The notes under the pieces are model-generated. The model did no database searches. It was given only the letters and a program-made list of their open reading frames with translations, and had not been told where the DNA came from. Of a DNA stretch of 62,871 nt, positions 16,375 through 25,588 are shown in pieces. Source of the DNA: Lachnospiraceae bacterium (GTDB taxonomy: Bacteria; Bacillota; Clostridia; Lachnospirales; Lachnospiraceae). The position numbers and the translations under genes are program-made. Location: NCBI GenBank assembly GCA_009774615.1, contig VSOC01000008.1, positions 1 through 62,871 on the forward strand, given 5' to 3'. Positions within the stretch are counted from its first letter, which is position 1. Each line of letters opens with the position of its first letter.

Positions 16375-17220
16375 ATGAAAGACATCAGCTACGATATTTT
16401 AGATCTTATGGAGGAATATGGAGCGGATGCGGCGGGGATTAACCGTATTCTGGAGAGCCAGACCGCTCCGGAGGTTCTGATGGCCTTATCGCCGATCCGG
16501 GAAAATCTGGTGGAATGGATTGCCATTGGAGAAAACGAGAAGGTTTTGCAGATTGGTTCCGGTTACGGGGCGGTTACGGGTGCACTGGCAAGGAAGGCGG
16601 GGGATGTTCTGGTTATCGATCCCCGGGTGGAAAACCTGGAGGTCTGCAAAAGACGCCATAAAAACCTGACCAATATCCGCTGCCAGGAGGGAGAAGATAA
16701 GGATTTAATCGGGCAGCAGTTTGACTGGGTCTTCTTAATCGGTCCCGAAACGAACGAGGCGGTTTTTGGCATAAGCAGGGCAAAAGATAACTGGGATAAG
16801 CAGGAGGAGCAGAGGATTACCGTGATTGAAAAGATCCGCAGGGCTGCCGAACTGACCCGCCCGGGAGGACATATGGTGCTGGCATTTCCTAATACCCATT
16901 CGATGCGGGTGTGGTCCGGCGATAAACCGGATACCGAGGAACTGACGGTGGCATTAGCGGAACTGAACACGATTGTGGACAGCCTGCATGGAAAAAAGAA
17001 AGAGATGTATTATCCGCTTCCGGATTACAAGCTGCCCTCCGCGATTTATTCGGATATCTATCCTCCGGCGAAGGGGGAGATCCCGGCGATGTTTGCGGCG
17101 TATGAAAAACCGCGGCACAGGCTGTTTTCTGAAGATGTCGCTTACAGTGCGCTCTGCGAAACCGGGGGTTTTGCGCAGTTTGCCAATTCGTTTTTGCTGC
17201 TATGGGAGAAATCGATATGA
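16375..17220 (+). CDS. SAM-dependent methyltransferase
   Basis: The 281-residue protein has a class I methyltransferase core: motif I is VLQIGSGYGAVTG (about residues 60-72), followed by VLVIDPRVENLEVCKRR, QFDWVFLIG and LTRPGGHMVLAFPN. An N-terminal extension (MEEYGADAAGINRILESQ) precedes it. It may methylate a sugar hydroxyl or a terminal phosphate of the glycan, which in ABC-dependent systems can end chain growth; the position between exporter ATPase and the multidomain transferase fits, but the substrate is not shown. The stop overlaps the next start (ATGA). Confidence 0.82.
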   Translation: MKDISYDILDLMEEYGADAAGINRILESQTAPEVLMALSPIRENLVEWIAIGENEKVLQIGSGYGAVTGALARKAGDVLVIDPRVENLEVCKRRHKNLTNIRCQEGEDKDLIGQQFDWVFLIGPETNEAVFGISRAKDNWDKQEEQRITVIEKIRRAAELTRPGGHMVLAFPNTHSMRVWSGDKPDTEELTVALAELNTIVDSLHGKKKEMYYPLPDYKLPSAIYSDIYPPAKGEIPAMFAAYEKPRHRLFSEDVAYSALCETGGFAQFANSFLLLWEKSI

Positions 17221-20200
17221 AACAGACATTATTTGTAAAATACAACCGAACCAGAAAGCCGCAGTATCAGATCCGGACAAGTATTATCGAGGAAGACGGT
17301 GTGCGCTATGTGGAGAAAACGCCGCTCTGCCCTGAAGGAGAGTTCCATATCCGGTCGCTGGCGAAAAAGAGGGAGGCGCTTTTTGCACAGAACCTAAAGG
17401 TAAAGGTGCTGGAGCCGATGTTTTCCGAAGAAGCCGTCTGCGTCCGTTTTCGCTTTTTACAGGGGGAAACGCTGGCGGAACGGCTGGCAAAGAGGATTCA
17501 GGCAGGAGAACCGGCAGCGGCAGTTTTAGAAGAAGGTCTTGCGATTTCACCGGGGCAGCCGGATAAGGCGTTTGTGCCAACCGACGAATTTCGCCGGGTG
17601 TTTGGAGAAGCACCGGAGATTGACGATAGGAGCTTTTCGGTTTCCAATGTGGACGGGCTGTTTGAAAATCTGATGATCACGCAGGACGGAACATGGGTGA
17701 TGGACTATGAGTGGGTTTTTGACTTCCCTGTTCCGTTTGGCTACTTAAAATACAGAATTTTATATTATTTTTATGAGCGTTTTAAAAGTTCTTTTGGCTG
17801 GCAGGATATCTATGCATTTTTTGACCTGTTTGGCATGAATGAAGACCTTTGTAAGCAGTATGGGGCTATGGAGGAGAACTTTCAGACCTTTGTCCACGGC
17901 GACAGCAGCCAGGGGTATCTGCGCCGCTACCAGCAGCCGGTGGAAACCTTGGATACCCTGCTTTCCAAAGAAATCGTGCTGGAGGATCTGCAGGATAAGC
18001 ACAAGGGTCTGAACATCAAGTATGCCATGCTTGAGGAAACCCTGGAAACAAAAGAAGTGGAGATTACCAAGCGAAACGAAGTCCAGCGCCTTTCCAATAA
18101 TCATATCGCGAATCTTGAGGGGATGATTAAGCAGCTCCGTCATGATATTGACGAGATGAGAACCCTGATTGCTTATCTGGAAAAGCATGAGTCCGTGATC
18201 AACCGAACGAAGAGAGGGATTATGGATAAGATCCGCAGCCGTTTTCCCAAGGGGAGCAAAAAAAGAAAGATCCTGGATTATGGGATAAATACCATAAAGC
18301 ATCCTGTCCGTTACGGAAAGCTGTATCTGACCGAGATGGGCAGAAACCGTATTGCGGGTGACTTTGCTATCGGCAACGATTATCTGGAAAAAGGGAAGCT
18401 CATCTTTCCGGCATTGGGGGATGCTCAGCCCATGGTATCCATTATTATTCCCGTGTACAACCAGATTCACTATACCTATGCCTGCCTGGAATCCATCCTG
18501 GAGTTTACAAAGGATGTTACCTATGAGGTGATTATCGCGGACGACGTGTCTACGGATGCGACAAAGGATCTGGGGCTTTACTCGGAAAACCTGGTGATCA
18601 GCCGCAACAGTGAAAACCAGGGATTTCTGCGCAACTGCAACCAGGCGGCGGCAAAAGCCAAAGGCCGCTATCTGATGTTTTTAAATAACGATACCAAGGT
18701 AACGAAAGGATGGCTGAGTTCACTGGTTTCTCTGCTTGCATCCGACCCTTCGATTGGCATGGTTGGTTCCAAGTTAGTTTATCCTGACGGAAGGCTGCAG
18801 GAGGCCGGGGGGATTATCTGGAGCGACGGTTCGGGCTGGAACTACGGGCGTCTGGACGATCCGGATAAGGCAGAATATAATTATGTTAAGGATGTAGACT
18901 ATATTTCCGGTGCGGCGATTCTTTTATCGAATGAACTGTGGAAGCAGATTGGCGGCTTTGACGAGCGGTTTGCCCCTGCTTACTGCGAGGATTCCGACCT
19001 TGCCTTTGAAGTGAGAAAGGCCGGATACCGGGTGGTTTACCAGCCGCTTTCCACGGTAATCCATTTTGAGGGCATTTCCAACGGAACCGATGTGGAAGGC
19101 ACAGGACTTAAGCACTATCAGGTGGAGAACAGCAAAAAGCTGAAGGAAAAATGGAAGGACGAATTTAAAAAGCAGTGTGTCAATACGGGAAGCCCGAATC
19201 CTTTCCGGGCCAGGGAACGTTCCGTGGGAAAGCCGGTGATTCTGGTGATCGACCACTATGTGCCCACCTACGACCGCGACGCAGGCTCAAAGACCACCTT
19301 CCAGTATTTAAAAATGTTTTTGAAAAAAGGCTATGTGATAAAGTTTTTAGGGGATAACTTCGGGAAAGAAGAACCCTACGCAACAACTTTAATGCAGATG
19401 GGAATAGAGGTCTTGTACGGCCCGGACTACCAGACAAGGATCTGGGACTGGCTGAAAGAGAACGGGGATGAGATTAACTATATCTACTTAAACCGCCCGC
19501 ACATTGCCAGCAAGTACATTGACTATATAAAAAATAATACCAGCAGCCGGCTGATTTACTACGGCCATGACCTGCATTTTCTGCGCAAGCGCCGCGAGTA
19601 TGAACTGACCGGCGATTTAAAGGAAAAGCGGGATTCCGATTACTGGAAGTCTGTGGAATTTTCCATGATGTATAAGGCAGCGGTTTCCTATTATCCGTCG
19701 AATGTGGAGGTTGAAGCCATCCATAAGATTGACCCGGAGATTCCGTTAAAGGCGATTACGGCCTATGTCTATGAGGAGTTCCTGGAAAATATTCCGGAGG
19801 ACTTTGCAAAGCGGGAAGGCTTGCTGTTTGTCGGCGGCTTTGCTCATCCGCCGAATGCCGACGCCGTGCTCTGGTTTGCTAAGGAGGTTTTCCCGTACAT
19901 CCGCGAGCGCATACCGGGGATAAGGTTCTATGTCGTAGGTTCAAAGGTTACGGAGGAAATCCAGGCCCTGCATTCCGAAGAAAACGGTATAATCATTAAA
20001 GGATTTGTTACCGAAGAAGAACTGGCAAGCCTGTATGCTTCCTGCCGGATTGTCGTGGCACCGCTCCGCTATGGTGCAGGAGTGAAGGGAAAGATTGTGG
20101 AAGCAATCTATAATGGTGCTCCCATTGTCACGACCTCCGTGGGCGCAGAGGGAATCCCCGGCGTGGAAACCGTGCTGGAGGTTGCCGACGATCCGGATGA

Positions 20201-20336
20201 TTTTGCCGTGAAGACAGCCGAACTTTATGCGGATAAGGACAGGCTCCTTGCCATGTGCCGCAGGACGCAGACCTATATCCGGGAGCATTTCAGCGTGGAT
20301 GCGGCCTGGAAGGTGATTGAGGAGGATTTTTCCTGA
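17217..20336 (+). CDS. Multidomain protein: kinase-like domain, coiled coil, GT2 and GT4 glycosyltransferases
   Basis: This 1039-residue protein combines four parts. Residues 1-230 resemble a phosphotransferase/kinase-like fold (FVKYNRTRKPQYQI, then NVDGLFENLMI and VMDYEWVF). About 256-330 is a coiled coil rich in E, K, L and N. About 406-650 is a GT2 domain (MVSIIIPVYNQIHYTYACLE, FLNNDTKV as metal-binding motif, CEDSDLAFEVRKAGYRV). About 673-1035 is a GT4-type domain (VIDHYVPTYDRDAGS, LLFVGGFAHPPNADAV, RIVVAPLRYGAGVKGKIVEA). Such fusions build repeat units or cap chains in ABC-exported glycans, with the coiled coil acting as a length ruler in known cases (WbdD); a similar role here is inference. 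It is coupled to the methyltransferase by an ATGA overlap. Confidence 0.88.
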   Translation: MKQTLFVKYNRTRKPQYQIRTSIIEEDGVRYVEKTPLCPEGEFHIRSLAKKREALFAQNLKVKVLEPMFSEEAVCVRFRFLQGETLAERLAKRIQAGEPAAAVLEEGLAISPGQPDKAFVPTDEFRRVFGEAPEIDDRSFSVSNVDGLFENLMITQDGTWVMDYEWVFDFPVPFGYLKYRILYYFYERFKSSFGWQDIYAFFDLFGMNEDLCKQYGAMEENFQTFVHGDSSQGYLRRYQQPVETLDTLLSKEIVLEDLQDKHKGLNIKYAMLEETLETKEVEITKRNEVQRLSNNHIANLEGMIKQLRHDIDEMRTLIAYLEKHESVINRTKRGIMDKIRSRFPKGSKKRKILDYGINTIKHPVRYGKLYLTEMGRNRIAGDFAIGNDYLEKGKLIFPALGDAQPMVSIIIPVYNQIHYTYACLESILEFTKDVTYEVIIADDVSTDATKDLGLYSENLVISRNSENQGFLRNCNQAAAKAKGRYLMFLNNDTKVTKGWLSSLVSLLASDPSIGMVGSKLVYPDGRLQEAGGIIWSDGSGWNYGRLDDPDKAEYNYVKDVDYISGAAILLSNELWKQIGGFDERFAPAYCEDSDLAFEVRKAGYRVVYQPLSTVIHFEGISNGTDVEGTGLKHYQVENSKKLKEKWKDEFKKQCVNTGSPNPFRARERSVGKPVILVIDHYVPTYDRDAGSKTTFQYLKMFLKKGYVIKFLGDNFGKEEPYATTLMQMGIEVLYGPDYQTRIWDWLKENGDEINYIYLNRPHIASKYIDYIKNNTSSRLIYYGHDLHFLRKRREYELTGDLKEKRDSDYWKSVEFSMMYKAAVSYYPSNVEVEAIHKIDPEIPLKAITAYVYEEFLENIPEDFAKREGLLFVGGFAHPPNADAVLWFAKEVFPYIRERIPGIRFYVVGSKVTEEIQALHSEENGIIIKGFVTEEELASLYASCRIVVAPLRYGAGVKGKIVEAIYNGAPIVTTSVGAEGIPGVETVLEVADDPDDFAVKTAELYADKDRLLAMCRRTQTYIREHFSVDAAWKVIEEDFS

Positions 20337-20415
20337 TTTGGCGGTTTCGCGTGGCAGGGGCAGGCTTGCCGGGAGGCAGGAGATGTTTTGAATTTACACA
20401 GGAGGCAGAGAGAAG

Positions 20416-21132
20416 ATGCAGGCAATTTTACTGGCCGGGGGCTTGGGAACGCGGCTGCGCACGGTGGTCAGCGACCGTCCAAAGCCCATGGCGTTAATCG
20501 AAGGTAAGCCGTTTATGGAATATGTTGTCCATGAACTTTCCCGCTATGGAATTCGGGATATTGTATTTGCCGTGGGCTATAAGGGCTCTATGGTGGAGGA
20601 ATATTTCGGCGACGGAAGCGCTTATGGGATAAAGGCTTCCTATGCCTACGAAGAAGAACTTTTAGGAACTGCCGGGGCGATAAAAAACGCAGGAAAACAC
20701 ATTCATGAGGGCTGGTTTTTTGTTTTGAATGCAGATACGTTTTATCAATTGGACTATCGCCGGATGTTAAAGCTGCGGGATGAGAAAAACCTGGATTTTG
20801 CCCTGGTGCTTCGCCGGGTGCCGGATGTATCCCGCTACGGCCGTGCCGTGCTGGTGCAGGATATGCTGGTGGAATTTAATGAAAAGACAACCGAGCCGGT
20901 TCCGGGAACGATTAACGGCGGGGTCTATCTGATGCATAAAAAGCTTCTGGAGGAGATCCCGGCAGGAAAGGTTTCCCTGGAAAATGAGATGATTCCCCGG
21001 TGGCTTGACCGGAAAAAGTCCGGCTATCGCCTGGGCGGGATGGTGAATGACGGCTATTTTATCGATATCGGCGTGCCGGAGGACTATTTCCGCTTTCAGG
21101 AGGACGTAAGAAAAGGAGTTGTGGTATGGTAA
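20416..21132 (+). CDS. hddC: D-glycero-alpha-D-manno-heptose 1-phosphate guanylyltransferase
   Basis: The 238-residue nucleotidyltransferase starts with the sugar-NTP signature MQAILLAGGLGTRLRTVVSDRPKPMALI and contains FVLNADTFYQLD and the conserved NGGVYLM and DIGVPEDYFRFQ. Its length and the neighbouring hddA, gmhB and gmhA genes identify it as HddC, which makes GDP-D-glycero-alpha-D-manno-heptose from heptose 1-phosphate and GTP. A mannose-1-phosphate enzyme would be the alternative without that context. AGGAGG lies upstream of the ATG and the gene overlaps hddA by 7 bp. Confidence 0.9.
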   Translation: MQAILLAGGLGTRLRTVVSDRPKPMALIEGKPFMEYVVHELSRYGIRDIVFAVGYKGSMVEEYFGDGSAYGIKASYAYEEELLGTAGAIKNAGKHIHEGWFFVLNADTFYQLDYRRMLKLRDEKNLDFALVLRRVPDVSRYGRAVLVQDMLVEFNEKTTEPVPGTINGGVYLMHKKLLEEIPAGKVSLENEMIPRWLDRKKSGYRLGGMVNDGYFIDIGVPEDYFRFQEDVRKGVVVW

Positions 21133-22196
21133 TCAGAGGACGAGCGCCGCTTCGGGTGAGCTTTGGCGGCGGAGGAACGGATGTAGCCCCTTTTTGTGTG
21201 GAACAGGGCGGGGCGATTATCGGAAGTACGATTAATAAATATGCTTACTGTTCAATCGTGCCCAGAGAGGATAACCAGATTGTGGTTCATTCCCTGGATT
21301 TTGATATGACGGTAAAGTACAATACCAAGAAAAACTATGTCTATGACGGAAAGCTTGATTTGGTTAAGGCGGCGTTAAAGGCCATGAAGATTAACAAGGG
21401 CTGTGAGGTTTATTTACAGTGCGACGCGCCGCCCGGTTCCGGCCTTGGGACTTCATCGACGGTCATGGTGGCGATGCTGATTGCCATGGCACGGTGGAAG
21501 GGAATGGAGATGGACGGCTACCAGCTTGCCGATCTTGCCTACCAGGTTGAGCGGGAGGATTTAAAGATTTCCGGCGGCTACCAGGATCAGTATGCGGCGA
21601 CTTTTGGCGGGATTAATTTTATCGAATTTCACGGGCGCAATAACGTGGTGGTCAACCCCCTGCGCATTAAAAAAGATATTCTGCACGAGCTGCAGTATAA
21701 CCTCCTTTTGTGCTATACTGGAAATGTCCATGTTTCGGCGAATATTATTCAGGATCAGGTCAGCAACTATAAAAAGGTGGATGCCTTTAATGCCATGTGC
21801 GAGGTAAAGGCTTTGGCCTATGCCATGAAGGATGAACTGCTGAAAGGAAACCTCTACGCCTTTGGCCGCCTTTTAAATATCAGTTGGGAGAGCAAAAAGC
21901 GGATGAGTACGAAGATTACTAATCCCCAGGTGGATGCCCTCTACAACGAAGCCATGGAGGCGGGAGCACTGGGCGGAAAGCTTCTGGGTGCGGGCGGCGG
22001 CGGTTATCTGCTGATGTACTGCCCCTACAACGTGCGCCATAAGGTTGCCGAACGCCTGGAGGCTGCCGGAGGACAGCTTACCGACTGGAATTTTGAACTT
22101 CGCGGCGCACAGAGCTGGATTTCGGATGATCTGCGCTGGGATTACCATAAGGTCAATGTCGTGACCACGCATGGGGAGTACAGTTTCGATGTGTAG
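21126..22196 (+). CDS. hddA: D-glycero-alpha-D-manno-heptose 7-phosphate kinase
   Basis: The 356-residue GHMP-family kinase phosphorylates heptose 7-phosphate at C1 to give the 1,7-bisphosphate. RAPLRVSFGGGGTDVAPFC at the N-terminus, the ATP-binding DAPPGSGLGTSSTVMVAML and C-terminal KLLGAGGGGYLLMYC are the three GHMP motifs in order, and SGGYQDQYAATFGG matches the heptose kinase group. AAAAGGAG precedes the ATG inside the end of hddC, indicating coupling. Confidence 0.93.
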   Translation: MVIRGRAPLRVSFGGGGTDVAPFCVEQGGAIIGSTINKYAYCSIVPREDNQIVVHSLDFDMTVKYNTKKNYVYDGKLDLVKAALKAMKINKGCEVYLQCDAPPGSGLGTSSTVMVAMLIAMARWKGMEMDGYQLADLAYQVEREDLKISGGYQDQYAATFGGINFIEFHGRNNVVVNPLRIKKDILHELQYNLLLCYTGNVHVSANIIQDQVSNYKKVDAFNAMCEVKALAYAMKDELLKGNLYAFGRLLNISWESKKRMSTKITNPQVDALYNEAMEAGALGGKLLGAGGGGYLLMYCPYNVRHKVAERLEAAGGQLTDWNFELRGAQSWISDDLRWDYHKVNVVTTHGEYSFDV

Positions 22197-22914
22197 GCCA
22201 GGGAAGACAGGGATGACAGGAAAAATATGTACAACGGGGAAAATCGGCGGGGCAGGAAGGGCAACCATATTTTTAGATCGGGACGGAACCTTGAATGAGG
22301 AGGTTCACTATCTTCACCGGACAGAGGATCTTCGCTTTCTGCCCACGGTTATCGAAGCGCTGCGGCTCTGGAATCAGGCAGGGTTTCGGGTCGTCGTGGT
22401 GACAAATCAGGCCGGGGTGGCAAGAGGCTACTACAGTGAAGAAGATGTCCGAAAACTCCACGAATATATGAACCGTCTTCTTGCCGCCGAGGGAGCGCAT
22501 ATTGACCGGTTTTACTATTGTCCGCACCATCCCGAGTACGGTGTGGGATGCTATAAAAAGCAATGCCGCTGCCGAAAGCCGGATACAGGGATGTTTGAAC
22601 AGGCAGAACGGGATGAGGCGGTAGATAAAAATCATTCCTATATGATTGGAGATAAGTGGATCGATATTGAGTCCGGATTTCGCTTTGGGCTGACAACGGC
22701 TCTGGTCGGAACAGGGTACGGAAAAGAGATGTTTGACGAATATCAGAATAAGGATAAGGTTCAGGGCAGAACGGAAGAGACGAAGGAAGGGCTTGGTTAC
22801 TTTGGCAATACGCTTTTGGATGTGGCACGGTGGATTTTAGACAGGGAGCAGGCAGCTTCCGGTATGAAACAGGCAGTTTCCTGCAGGGGACAGGCAGTTT
22901 TCGACAGGGAATAA
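22189..22914 (+). CDS. gmhB: D-glycero-D-manno-heptose 1,7-bisphosphate 7-phosphatase
   Basis: The HAD-family phosphatase removes the C7 phosphate of heptose bisphosphate. FLDRDGTLNEE is the nucleophile motif, VVVTNQAGVARGYY motif II, and a CxH plus CxC zinc cluster is visible in YYCPHHPEYGVGCYKKQCRCRKPDTGMF; MIGDKWIDIESG follows. The start is uncertain: ATG 22189 overlaps the hddA stop and has GGGGAG upstream, while ATG 22213 would trim eight residues. The C-terminus carries a roughly 25-residue low-complexity tail with QAA/QAV repeats beyond the normal end of the family. Confidence 0.9.
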   Translation: MCRPGKTGMTGKICTTGKIGGAGRATIFLDRDGTLNEEVHYLHRTEDLRFLPTVIEALRLWNQAGFRVVVVTNQAGVARGYYSEEDVRKLHEYMNRLLAAEGAHIDRFYYCPHHPEYGVGCYKKQCRCRKPDTGMFEQAERDEAVDKNHSYMIGDKWIDIESGFRFGLTTALVGTGYGKEMFDEYQNKDKVQGRTEETKEGLGYFGNTLLDVARWILDREQAASGMKQAVSCRGQAVFDRE

Positions 22915-22932
22915 GAAGATAGAGGATGACAG

Positions 22933-23589
22933 ATGATGGATAGAAATACAAGGGTGAATGAACAACTGGAACTTTTAATACGGCGTTACCCTATTCTTGC
23001 TTCGGTAAAGGAAGATATCAACGGAGTTTACCGGATTTTGGAGGAATGTTTTCTGCACGGCAATATGCTTCTGGTTGCCGGGAACGGGGGAAGCTGTGCG
23101 GACAGCGAGCACATGGTGGGGGAATTGATGAAGGGATTTTGCAAGAAACGTCCTGTTCCGGAGGATTTTGCCAGGGCACTGCAGGAAATTGACCCGGAGC
23201 GGGGAAAGATTCTTGCCGCCGGACTTCAGGGAGCGCTTCCCGCGATTGCACTGACCGGTCATCCCGGGCTTTCTACGGCCTTTTTAAACGATGTGGACGG
23301 GGAACTGATTTATGCGCAGCAGGTTTACGGCTATGGAAAAACCGGCGATGTGTTTTTGGGAATTTCAACCTCCGGAAATGCAAAAAATGTACTGTATGCT
23401 GCCGCTGCTGCCAGGGCGAAAGGCATGAAGGTTATCGGACTGACCGGAAAGGACGGCGGAGAACTTCGGAATGCGGCGGACGCAGTTATTGTGGTGCCGG
23501 AAAAGGAAACCTATCAGATCCAGGAGCTTCATCTTCCGGTCTACCATACCTTGTGTCTGATGCTGGAAGAGAGATTCTTTGCGGAGTGA
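22933..23589 (+). CDS. gmhA: Sedoheptulose 7-phosphate isomerase
   Basis: The 218-residue SIS-domain protein catalyses the first committed step of heptose synthesis, sedoheptulose 7-phosphate to D-glycero-D-manno-heptose 7-phosphate. LLVAGNGGSCADSEHMVGELMKGF, DVFLGISTSGNAKNVLYA and VIVVPEKETYQIQELHLPVYHTLC are conserved GmhA blocks, including the active-site Glu and His. It is the last of four adjacent heptose genes, so the complete route to GDP-D-glycero-D-manno-heptose is encoded here. Confidence 0.92.
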   Translation: MMDRNTRVNEQLELLIRRYPILASVKEDINGVYRILEECFLHGNMLLVAGNGGSCADSEHMVGELMKGFCKKRPVPEDFARALQEIDPERGKILAAGLQGALPAIALTGHPGLSTAFLNDVDGELIYAQQVYGYGKTGDVFLGISTSGNAKNVLYAAAAARAKGMKVIGLTGKDGGELRNAADAVIVVPEKETYQIQELHLPVYHTLCLMLEERFFAE

Positions 23590-23603
23590 GGGGAAGGGCA
23601 GAG

Positions 23604-23660
23604 CGGAAGGGAATTTTGCCGATAAACAGGAAGTGAAGACGGAAGGGAATTTTGCAGATG
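23604..23660 (+). repeat. Spaced 36-bp direct repeat
   Basis: CGGAAGGGAATTTTGC occurs at about 23604 and again at 23640, in the spacer between gmhA and the acyltransferase gene. It is a two-copy array with a 36 bp period; function unknown. Confidence 0.7.
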
Positions 23661-23704
23661 AATGAAAAAGGCAGGCTTTCAGCCGTTCGACGGGAGAAAA
23701 AGCA

Positions 23705-24748
23705 GTGAATGGAAAAAAAAGGAAAGTATATATTGACGTAGCCAAGGGATTTGCGATTCTTCTTGTGATCCTGGGGCATATGAACCGGTTTTTTGCTTAT
23801 GAGGGAAGATTGATGCAGGTGGTTTACAGCGTCCAGCTTCCCCTGTTTCTGATCGTCGGCGGTTACTGGATGCGGGTGAAGGACGGGGAAACTCCGGGAC
23901 AGTTTTTTACCAAAAAGTTTTACCGCCTTTTGCAGCCCTATTTCTTTTACGGCTTCTTATCCATTATTTATGCCTGGCCGGGAAATCAGGAAGGGTTTGT
24001 GCATTATTTTAGCGGACTGCTCTGGGGAATCGGTATCAATGACTACCTTCCCAACCTTCCTATCTGGTTCCTTCCCATGTTTTTTCTGGCCAACTGCTGG
24101 TTTTACCTGGCGCTTCTTCTCGGGAAAAAAGGAAGGAATCTTAAAGAGCAGCTTCTTTTGGAGGCAGGGGCTGTTGCCGTGTTGATGTCTGTGGGCTTAA
24201 TCATCAATGATCCCTTCAGCCGCCTGCCCTGGGGATTTGAACTTTCACTGATTATTCAGGGATTTTTCTTTGCGGGACATCTGTGGAGAATTGGCGAGGA
24301 ACGGTTTTTTCCGGAGGGAAGGGTTTCGGCAAAACAAAAAAGGATTCTGGTGCTTATGTTGTTCCCTGTATTTGCCGTCTGGCTTATCTGTGTAAGGTTA
24401 AACGGAAGGATTGACCTGAATGCGGACTGGTTTGGGAATACAGGGCTTTGGAGCTGTTATCTGGCGGCATTTGCCGGGTGCTATCTTTTGCTTTTTGCCG
24501 CGGCGATAACGGCAAAGTGCAGGCCGCTTGCCTGGATATTCTCGCTTTTTGGGGAAAACAGCATGGCGGTTATGGCTGTCCATGTGCCTGTATTGATATG
24601 GATGGACGGGGTGATTACGCCGTTAATGCCCCAGGTGATTAAAGAAAACTTTATGGTTAAAAACTGGATAGGGGTGAGTTACAGCTTTGTGACCATTGCC
24701 CTGCTCAGTCTGTTTGCAGCAATGCTTTTAAAGAAGAAAGAGGTGTGA
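23705..24748 (+). CDS. Membrane O-acyltransferase (acyltransferase 3 / fucose 4-O-acetylase-like)
   Basis: The 347-residue protein has about ten hydrophobic segments and the family start KVYIDVAKGFAILLVILGHM, in which the final His is the conserved catalytic candidate. VYSVQLPLFLIVGGYWMR and the late FGENSMAVMAVHVPVLIW are also typical. Such proteins move acetyl groups across the membrane onto glycan hydroxyls. It would decorate the repeat unit made by this operon. Confidence 0.88.
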   Translation: MNGKKRKVYIDVAKGFAILLVILGHMNRFFAYEGRLMQVVYSVQLPLFLIVGGYWMRVKDGETPGQFFTKKFYRLLQPYFFYGFLSIIYAWPGNQEGFVHYFSGLLWGIGINDYLPNLPIWFLPMFFLANCWFYLALLLGKKGRNLKEQLLLEAGAVAVLMSVGLIINDPFSRLPWGFELSLIIQGFFFAGHLWRIGEERFFPEGRVSAKQKRILVLMLFPVFAVWLICVRLNGRIDLNADWFGNTGLWSCYLAAFAGCYLLLFAAAITAKCRPLAWIFSLFGENSMAVMAVHVPVLIWMDGVITPLMPQVIKENFMVKNWIGVSYSFVTIALLSLFAAMLLKKKEV

Positions 24749-24754
24749 CGGATA

Positions 24755-25588
24755 TTGAAGGAATTACACATGTTTGCCATCTGTGCCTATAAGGATTCTC
24801 CCTATCTGGAAGCTTGTATCCGTTCGGTTCTGGGGCAGAACTATCCGACAAAGGCGATTATCTGTACATCGACGCCCAGCAGGTTTATTGAAGGTCTGGC
24901 AAAAAAATATAACCTGCCCTATTACGTCCGGGAAGGAAAGAGCAATATCCGGGATGACTGGAACTTTGCCTACCGGATGGCGGACGCACGTCTGGTTACG
25001 ATTGCCCATCAGGACGACTGTTACCGCGCAGGCTATGTGCGGGCGATGGTTAATGCTTTCCGTCGGTTTCCGGATATGACGGTATTTGCATCCGATGCCA
25101 TTACCGTGAAGGACGGACATCCGCAGCCTTTAGAAAGGCTTCGGCTGGTGAAAAAATTTCTTCGCCTTCCTCTGCGAAGTCCTTACGCTAACCATTTGTC
25201 ACGGATAAAAAAAAGCGCCCTTATCTTTGGAAATTCCATCTGCTGCCCGGCATGTACCTATCATAAGGATGTCTTGGGGGAAGTTTTATTTTCCTCGGAG
25301 TTTCAGTTTGCGCTGGACTGGGATAACCTGCTTGCGCTGGCGAAAAAGCCGGGGCGGTTTATCTGTGCAGAAGAGGCGTTGATCTTCCATCGGATTCATC
25401 CGGATGCAGCGACGGTTTCCTGTATGGATAACTGTAAAAGGGCACAGGAAGAAGAGAAAATATTTGGAAAAATCTGGAATGCAGGGGCGGCAAAATGGCT
25501 GATGTGTGCTTACCGCAGGGCTTACGGTGCGTATTCTGCAGAAGGAGAAGGGAATGTTGAGAGAAAAAACGGACAGAAAGGGCGATAA
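24755..25588 (+). CDS. GT2 family glycosyltransferase
   Basis: The 277-residue protein has MFAICAYKDSPYLEACIRSVLGQNYPTKAI at the N-terminus, IAHQDDCYRAGY as the metal-binding region and FALDWDNLLALAKK, matching a compact GT2 group common in clostridial glycan clusters. The start is ambiguous: a TTG at 24755 with AGAGGTG upstream, or ATG at 24770 with GAAGG upstream; I give the longer version. Its last 35 bp overlap the next gene. Substrate unknown. Confidence 0.82.
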   Translation: MKELHMFAICAYKDSPYLEACIRSVLGQNYPTKAIICTSTPSRFIEGLAKKYNLPYYVREGKSNIRDDWNFAYRMADARLVTIAHQDDCYRAGYVRAMVNAFRRFPDMTVFASDAITVKDGHPQPLERLRLVKKFLRLPLRSPYANHLSRIKKSALIFGNSICCPACTYHKDVLGEVLFSSEFQFALDWDNLLALAKKPGRFICAEEALIFHRIHPDAATVSCMDNCKRAQEEEKIFGKIWNAGAAKWLMCAYRRAYGAYSAEGEGNVERKNGQKGR

